Source of the DNA: Beroe ovata
Lineage: Eukaryota; Ctenophora; Nuda; Beroida; Beroidae
Assembly (NCBI GenBank): GCA_946803715.1
Contig: CAMPET010000604.1
Coordinates: 1 to 13,625 of the forward strand
Reading direction: 5' to 3'
Length of the DNA stretch: 13,625 nt
In this document: positions 7,822 through 13,625 of the stretch, piece after piece
Layout of the letters: every line of letters begins with the position of its first letter
Numbering within the stretch: position 1 is the first letter of the stretch
The notes under the pieces: model-generated
What the model was told of the DNA's origin: nothing
Databases searched by the model: none
What the model saw: only the letters and a program-made list of their open reading frames with translations
Program-made: the position numbers and the translations under genes

Positions 7822-7963
7822 CACTATTTTTCAATAAGATTCGTTTAACTTCCAATATCTAGAATTTTCGAGTGAAATTTTACTAATTGGTCAATTATCC
7901 AATTAGCTAATTGAGATTTAAATGAGCTACTATAATGAATTATAATCATTAAGATTAGAGTAT

Positions 7964-8780
7964 CATACCACGTTGAAAAAACTTGCCTATCTGCTTTCAA
8001 TTGCGAGATATCAACCATAATTAGGCTAATTGGGCTAATAGATCAATTAGGTTTTCGTGGGAATCGAACAAGTATCGCTGAATTGCACGTACAAGAACCA
8101 AGGCATCATAGCCCGTTTAAAAAACAAGCATATCTCCATCAGATCTAGAGTTATTCACCGTAATTGGGTTGATTAGGTAGTTGATTAGGTTGATTAGGTA
8201 ATTTTTTTCGAAGAAGTCGAGCCAAAATAGAAAATATATTCTGACTCAAACCAAGATGTCATACCCCGTTTAGAAAACTTCTATATTCATTTCAGATCAC
8301 GAGATATTCATCTTAATTAGGTTAATAAGGTCGTTAATTAATCAATTAATCGAATAGGTATCTCTAACCTTATTAAGCAGACAATGATAAGTTTCGATAT
8401 GTTGGCCCGTTTCGTGCTGAAAAATCGTGCCAAAATTATAAAATATCATGAACTCAGGATTTCAAAATATGCTTCACCCATAACTAATTAAGACGTCATA
8501 ATTGGGTCTTACAATCAATGAATTCGACAGGGACCAAGCCTACGCCACAATATATACTCTGATCCACCATATATCAAGAGATGGAGTCCTGAAATTGTTC
8601 TGTTCTCTCAAACGAATGATTACCGTTTTGCCTATTTTTTGTTAATAATATACCCCAATTAGCTCCAATTATCTCAATGATGCTAATGAGTTAGATCAAC
8701 TTTGACCATATGGCTGGAAAGTGCATCAAATTTCCTTTCGCTGATATGTCATCTTTTTTTTGCTATCTTGCTTGCCTCAN
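7964..8780. repeat. Satellite-like block B: three monomers plus tail, cut at an N
   Basis: Monomers start at 7964, 8107 and 8260 (spacing 143 and 153). The tail from about 8380 matches block C closely (aatatcatgaactcaggatt, gacgtcataattgggtct, ccatatatcaagagatgg) as far as ttgcttgcctca, where an N ends the contig. The rest of the tail, including its CRE pair, is missing. Confidence 0.8.
8780..8780. other. Single-N assembly joins (also 9591, 10409, 11651, 12543, 12906)
   Basis: Six isolated N bases occur only in the repeat-rich right half. At four of them (8780, 9591, 11651, 12543) repeat sequence starts or stops in mid-unit. They behave like contig joins of unknown gap size rather than ambiguous base calls. 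Confidence 0.65.
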
Positions 8781-9590
8781 GCCAGACCTTAAAATTTAAA
8801 TTTTACCCTGATTGCTTTTAAAGGGTGGGTGGAAATATAACGCCCACCTAACGGGCGTAATTCTTGTTGGAATATTTGGTCCAAAATAACCAGATCCGAG
8901 GTGACAAGCAATCCTCCAGACTTCAGCAAAGTTTGATCAATCCTTTAGTCGCGTGCTGCTAGTGAAAGACACCCCAGTGACGATTATCGTGTTCCCTCCC
9001 TCTCCTTTCCGCACTCAATACTCATGATATACAACGATTACCATGACTCTGCTCTGTAGAATATACGACCCCATCCCAGCCGGGCTGCGTTCTTTGTTCA
9101 TAGTACAGTGAGAATGAATGCGCCATATCGTGTGAGATATGTTGAAAGAAAGACATTGCTCTCTCTCATTATGAGAATATGAGATTCATGTTCCCTGATA
9201 ATGATAGGCAGGGGTCAGCAACAATCAGTTGTTGAACAATACGCATCATTTGCATTGCAATACTATCAGTGGATCATTACAATACGAATCTATGAAATTG
9301 TACATTCTTGTCATTATTTCAGTTCCCATTAGCACTACTTTGACGAAATATTATCAAGCTATTGGATAGCGTAGTGAGTGATAAGTCAGTGACCTAGCTA
9401 TTCACACTGAGTGATGACTGACGTGACTATTGACAGTTTATCCACGGTGATAGTTTATCCGTCGATAAAGACTAATATAGTCATAACATTACCCAGTACC
9501 CACATCCACATTCATAGTCATATTTCGAAAACACTCCCGTCTTTGACACCATGATGGCGTTGATTTAGACACACACACGCACACACACAC
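8781..9590. other. Unrelated sequence between two N joins
   Basis: No coding frame, tRNA-like fold or copy of the surrounding repeat was seen. A short stem ACGCCC/GGGCGT (8840-8858) and a (CA)n tract at 9569-9590 are the only regular features. Repeat sequence stops at the N before it and restarts in mid-unit at the N after it, so its placement here is doubtful. Confidence 0.6.
9569..9590. repeat. (CA)n microsatellite
   Basis: Alternating A and C with one G interruption, running directly into the N at 9591. A microsatellite at a contig end is a common reason for an assembly break. Confidence 0.9.
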
Positions 9591-9591
9591 N

Positions 9592-10340
9592 CAGATCACG
9601 AGATATTCACCTTAATTAGGTTAATAAGGTCGTTGATTAATCAATTAATCGAATATCTCTAACCTTATTAAGCAGACAATGATAAGTATCGATAAGTTGG
9701 CCCGTTTTATGCTGAAAAATTGTGCCAAAATTATGAAATATCATGAACTCAGGATTTCAAAATATGCTCCAACCATAACTAATTAAGCCGTCATAATTGG
9801 GTCTTACAATCAATGAATTTGACAGGGACCAAGCCTACGCCACAATATATACTCTAATCCACCCTATATCAAGAAATGAAGTCCTGAAATTGTCCTGTTC
9901 TTTCAAACGAATGATTACCGTTTTACCTATTTTTTTGGCACTTTCAAGCGTTTGTGTACCCCAATTAACTCCAATTATCTCAATGATGCTAATGAGGCAG
10001 ATCAACTTTGACCATATGGCTGGAAAGTACATTAAATTTCCTTTCGTTAATATGTCATCCTTTTTTTGCTATCTTGCTTGCCTTATGCTGAAAAATGCGT
10101 CTGAAAATCACCTATTTTTGGGAATGTCAAAATTGAAATTCGATACTTTGTGACGTCATTATGACGTCATAAGAGTGCTTTAAGATGCCTTTGATGGTCA
10201 ATTTTGAATATCTCCATCTTTCTTCTTTCTAACGTGGGGCTGAAATACAGCGAACCTTTTGTGGTTCAAAAGTTATGAACGTTCAAAGAAGGGTAACTTT
10301 TGATGAAATGGAGTCACTATATCTGTATAGCTATCTATAT
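9592..10340. repeat. Satellite-like block C: partial monomer plus full tail
   Basis: Opens in mid-monomer (cagatcacgagatattcacc) just after the N. It runs through the full tail: aatatcatgaactcaggatt, gtcataattgggtcttac, tggaaagtacattaaatttc, the two TGACGTCA sites, and tggttcaaaagttatgaacg. It ends at the right inverted repeat. A 118-codon open frame here (9797-10153) is not kept in the other copies and is not considered coding. Confidence 0.8.
10151..10169. promoter_or_regulatory. Paired CRE palindromes in the block C tail
   Basis: TGACGTCA at 10151-10158 and again at 10162-10169. This is the full CREB/ATF consensus. Equivalent pairs occur in blocks D (second copy TTACGTCA) and E. Binding is a possibility only; the pair may simply be an inherited part of the repeat. 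Confidence 0.4.
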
Positions 10341-10395
10341 ATATTTTTCCCAAAACCAAATGAGATTTGGTTGTTGTAGTCCGCAGCATCTGTGC
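10341..10395. repeat. Right inverted repeat, 55 bp
   Basis: Exact reverse complement of 7767-7821, including the inner AACCAAAT/ATTTGGTT hairpin. It follows directly on the CRE-containing tail of block C. Confidence 0.92.
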
Positions 10396-10446
10396 CTTCT
10401 TAATTTTANCTGAATAGTGAATAATGATCATAAAGAATTAGGGTAG

Positions 10447-11650
10447 CATTTACCGCTGTAAAAACCTTCACCTCTGCTTTAGATCACGATATATCAACCT
10501 TAATTAGGCTGATTAGGTCGATTAACGAATCAGACTTTCGAAGTTATCTAACCAGGTTGATATAAGTGACCTGACTTATACTAAGATGTCATACCCCGTT
10601 TCAAAAAGATTCCCTATTCGCTTCGCATTATAAGATATTCACCTTAATTAGGCTAATTAGGTCATTAGTTAATGAGGTTATCTAATATATAAGCACTAAT
10701 CGAACAGATATTAATCAGTGATATCATACCCCGTTGGAAAAATTGATCTACTAATTCCATATCAGGAGATATTCGCCATAATTATGTTGATTAGATCAAT
10801 TAACTGATTAGGTTTTCGAAGAATGCGAAACAACACAATCCAAATGATCTGTCCAGAACCATGATTCCATATCCCGTTTAAAAAAATCTTTATTCGTTTC
10901 ACATCACAGGATATTCGCCTTAATTAGGTTGATTAGGTCATTGATTAATTAGGTTATCGAATATATCCACACTGAATGAATATGCGATAACAGGTGTTGA
11001 TTTGGTGGCCCGTTTTGCCCAGAAAGAAGGATTCAAGATTCTGAAATAATCAAATATCATGTACTCACGATTGCTAAGTATGCTTCACCCAGTACTAATC
11101 GTGACGTCATAATTGGGTCTTAAAATTGATAAAGTACACAGGAGTCAAGTTATTGCCACAATATATACTCTGATCCACCATATATCAAGAGATGGAGTCC
11201 TGAAATTGTCCTGTTCTCTCAAACCCCCAATTAACTCCAATTATCTCAATGATGCTAATGAGTTAGATCAACTTTGACCATATGGCTGAAAAGTAAATTA
11301 AATTTCCTTTCGTTAATATGCCATCCTTTTTTTGCTAGCTTGCTTGCTTTATGTTGAAAAATGTGTCTGAAAATCGCCTATTTTTGAGAATGTCAAAATT
11401 GAAATTCGATACTTTGTGACGTCATTATTACGTCATAAGAGTGCTTTAAAATGTCTTTGATGGGCAATTTTGAACAGCCCTACCTGTCTTCTTTCTAACG
11501 TGGGGCTGAAATACAATGTATCTTTTGTGGTTCAAAAGTTATGAAAGTTCAAAGAGGTGGCACTTTAGCGTGAAAATGTTTCTCTATATCTGTGTCACTA
11601 TGTATATATATTTTTTCCAAAACCAAATAATATTTGGTTGTTTCTGTTCG
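10447..11650. repeat. Satellite-like block D: four monomers, tail and decayed inverted-repeat end
   Basis: Monomers start at 10447, 10590, 10725 and 10868 (spacing 143, 135, 143), the clearest tandem run in the window. The tail follows, with a deletion relative to block C after ctgttctctcaaac. It ends at 11606-11650 in a diverged version of the right inverted repeat (ccaaaaccaaataatatttg), cut by the N at 11651. This is an older copy of the same element family. Confidence 0.8.
11417..11435. promoter_or_regulatory. CRE pair in the block D tail
   Basis: TGACGTCA at 11417-11424, then TTACGTCA at 11428-11435, where the second site has lost its first G. Confidence 0.35.
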
Positions 11651-11651
11651 N

Positions 11652-12542
11652 AATTAGTTATATAACTCAAAATAAGCACACTCTGAACAATTACTTTCCT
11701 ATTCGTATATCTGGAAGCCTATTTCTGGGTATTTTGAAAGATTATGATGGTATTCAAAAACTCAAACATTAAACATCATACTGAAAAAAAAAACAACCTG
11801 ATCCAGATCGAAAATAAGCTTGGAAACCCACTGAATTGCTTTTTGTACAAATCCCCAATACCCCAAAGTGGAATCCTACCTGGATCCGGTGGTTTTTAAA
11901 TCGATTATTCGACACACCTAATGTTTCATATCCACACTAATGGGAACAAGCCCTCCCTCTCTCCCACCCAATTAACCGATTTAGTTCGTGATCATGAGTT
12001 TAGGATGTTGATTGGGTGGAAACTATATGATTGGGTTGATCGTCGACAGTTCTTGTTTCCCAGCGACCAATGGTTAATCAGTTTAGCACATGCATGTTGA
12101 TAAAGATCAAGAGTTCAATAAGATTGGTTTAGCTTATCTCTGTTTAACCAAATACAAGCTTAAACCTCGAAGTATTTATGTTTTGATAACGTCGACTAAC
12201 CTATAAATAACGGAATATCAAACTATCAAAAAGACACCGATTCTGTCATATTTATCCGTCACTCAGAGCTACATATGAGTTGTGAGAAATGGCACAAACA
12301 GAGGTCTTGATCGTGGCGATAATGGGTTTTATAGTGTCGAGAGAGAGAGAGGGGGGCTGTTCTCTCACAATAGTCAATCTCGTTCTCTCTCAATGCATTA
12401 AAACACATAGCCCCGTTTCTAAGAAAATAATATGTTTCTCTTCGCCTTTGTTCGTCAAAAATCTTTTTTTAGATCGACGAAAAATGTATGAGTGTCTGCC
12501 ATCGCTATCTCAATCAACATCTTTAGAGGGAAGAAGGCAGCA
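11652..12542. other. Unrelated sequence between two N joins
   Basis: No gene seen. It includes a poly-A run near 11785, a short GA tract (about 12340-12352) and C/T-rich stretches. An 87-codon open frame from 12289 crosses the N and is low in credibility. Repeat sequence ends at the N before it and resumes in mid-unit at the N after it. Confidence 0.55.
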
Positions 12543-12543
12543 N

Positions 12544-12870
12544 GTACATTAAATTTCCTTTCGTTAATATGTCCTCCGTTTTTCGCTATCTCATAAGCTT
12601 CATTTCGAAAAATGCATCTCAAAATCACCTATTTTCTGCCATCGCAAAATTTAAGTAACACTATTTGTGACGTCATTATGACGTCATTTTAACACGAGAA
12701 AACGCATTTTATGGGCATATTTTGAAAGCCCTACCTTTCTTCTTTCCAGTGCTGGGTCGATCGTCTATCTATCTTACTTGGTTCAAAAGTTACGATCGTT
12801 CAAAGAGGGGTCACTTTTGATGAGAACGAGTCACTATCTCTATGTATATCATATCTATATATATAATCGT
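12544..12870. repeat. Satellite-like block E: tail only, diverged
   Basis: Starts in mid-tail just after the N (gtacattaaatttcctttcg). It keeps the order of blocks C and D: aaatgc..tcaaaatcacctatttt, the CRE pair at 12668-12675 and 12679-12686, then tggttcaaaagttacg, then gttcaaagaggggtcactttt. Similarity fades near 12870, without the inverted-repeat end. It is the most diverged copy. Confidence 0.75.
12668..12686. promoter_or_regulatory. CRE pair in the block E tail
   Basis: TGACGTCA at 12668-12675 and 12679-12686. Both sites are intact although the surrounding repeat has diverged from blocks C and D. Confidence 0.4.
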
Positions 12871-13081
12871 AACCCTATTTAACAAGAACACCCTCGATTT
12901 TGGCGNGGATTAAAACACTACTCAAGATGAGGAACAGTACTTTGTCTCCGCACTTCTCTTACTGCTTCGCACTTCTGTAGCTGCTATATACCAACTTTTC
13001 TTCTTCAAATTATTAAATCAAGGGCAAGAGTTTCTAAACGAGTTGCTAAAACGTCACTCATAGCGAACAAAATATGAACAG

Positions 13082-13327
13082 GTGATTGCAGCCTCATTGC
13101 ACCCAGCATATGTGTATCAGTTTTGGAAGTTGGTGGCCTTAGAACCAGTCCCAAAGGCCAGGACCGAAGAATGGATCAAACACTTGCATGGATACAACTT
13201 AGTTGTAAGATGGGTGCAGCCAACCGCCGAGCCCTGGACTTTATGGATTGGTCAAAATAACATCAGAAATAGACTCAGGGGGTCAAAAATGTACCAGTTT
13301 GATACTAATCAAGGCAAACACCGATGA
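13082..13327 (+). CDS. Doubtful open frame or possible exon, unrecognised
   Basis: 81 codons open from a GTG to TGA, with no ATG start. An acceptor-like ATGAACAG|GTG lies at its left edge. The stretch is somewhat richer in G+C than its surroundings and the peptide is rich in Trp (VVRWVQPTAEPWTLWIG). No motif or family is recognised. It could be an exon of a gene continuing to the right, or chance. The rest of 12907-13625 holds nothing I can name. Confidence 0.15.
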   Translation: MIAASLHPAYVYQFWKLVALEPVPKARTEEWIKHLHGYNLVVRWVQPTAEPWTLWIGQNNIRNRLRGSKMYQFDTNQGKHR

Positions 13328-13625
13328 AAATCAAACTTCTGGTTTTTCACAAGCGAAAATGGGCTTGGTCGTATTGGTGTGTTCCACAAATTTTTAAGCA
13401 TGCTTCCCGGTGGGTTTTCACTTCTTTTTGATCTGATAGGCTGATATCACCGATAATACACCGTTTTACTGTGGATATGATTTTTGTACCATACATGACA
13501 GCATTTGAGTATACACTTGATCGCTAAATTCCATGGCTACGCGTATACTCGGAATGGGGCGTTAGATCCCTCTAATGACCCATGCTTCCCCTTAGACGCA
13601 AAAACAATGCTGGGAATCGATTCAG

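Larger units (their letters stand above)
7761..10401. mobile_element. Non-autonomous element with long inverted repeats (possibly mis-scaffolded)
   Basis: Bases 7767-7821 are the perfect reverse complement of 10341-10395 (55 bp). With one mismatch the match extends to 7761 and 10401. The interior holds blocks B and C of the satellite-like repeat and no transposase. Known: long terminal inverted repeats around internal tandem repeats are typical of non-autonomous DNA transposons. No target-site duplication is clear: left flank gaaata, right flank aatttt. N bases at 8780 and 9591 bracket an unrelated 810-base piece, so the two ends may belong to different copies joined by scaffolding. Confidence 0.55.

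Noticed and set aside
9797-10153. 118-codon plus-strand open frame in block C
   Set aside because: It starts at TTG inside a repeat tail. The same frame is kept only for the first 25-45 codons in blocks A, B and D, with many amino-acid changes and early stops. It looks like chance in an AT-rich repeat.
7205-10990. CRISPR-like array
   Set aside because: The repeats are long (about 143 bp), adjacent and diverged, with no short identical repeats or unique spacers, and the window is eukaryotic.
12289-12552. 87-codon plus-strand open frame
   Set aside because: It crosses an N contig join into repeat sequence and has no recognisable domain.

Overview
The window is eukaryotic, most likely from an aquatic invertebrate. 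Minus-strand reading frames join across short GT-AG introns of about 110-380 bases. Intergenic DNA is AT-rich and full of non-autonomous repeats, and one gene belongs to a Helitron family common in sponges, cnidarians, lancelets and fish. Species cannot be fixed from the sequence. Six single N bases (8780, 9591, 10409, 11651, 12543, 12906) look like contig joins.

Left (1-3240, minus strand): the N-terminal part of a Helitron-type transposon protein. A lysine-rich exon (2194-3161) carries degenerate 17-residue repeats. It splices in frame, through a 122-base intron, to a 690-codon exon (2071-1) that runs off the left edge and contains two CxxC pairs and a DUF6570-like domain. The Rep and helicase parts would lie outside the window.

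Middle left (3240-4540): no convincing gene. It holds a small foldback element and a cluster of strong hairpins (4080-4365) and a (TA)n tract.

Middle (4545-6810, minus strand): a six-exon gene whose splice phases all agree. Exon 1 encodes an SGNH hydrolase with all catalytic blocks. Exons 2 and 3 together make one FMRP-like KH RNA-binding domain. Exons 4-6 encode a basic tail. If the first intron is right, this is one SGNH-KH protein of about 441 residues, the most unusual feature here.

Right (about 7200-12870): AT-rich repeat territory. Monomers of about 143 bp, each beginning near cataccccgttt, and a longer repeat tail recur in five blocks on different contigs. Part of this is framed by a 55-bp perfect inverted repeat (7767-7821 and 10341-10395) that itself folds into a hairpin, which suggests a non-autonomous DNA transposon. 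The tail carries a paired CRE-like palindrome in three copies. No transposase is visible. The last 720 bases hold only a doubtful 81-codon open frame.

The two gene-bearing parts show no sign of working together. One is a mobile element; the other looks like a host gene.
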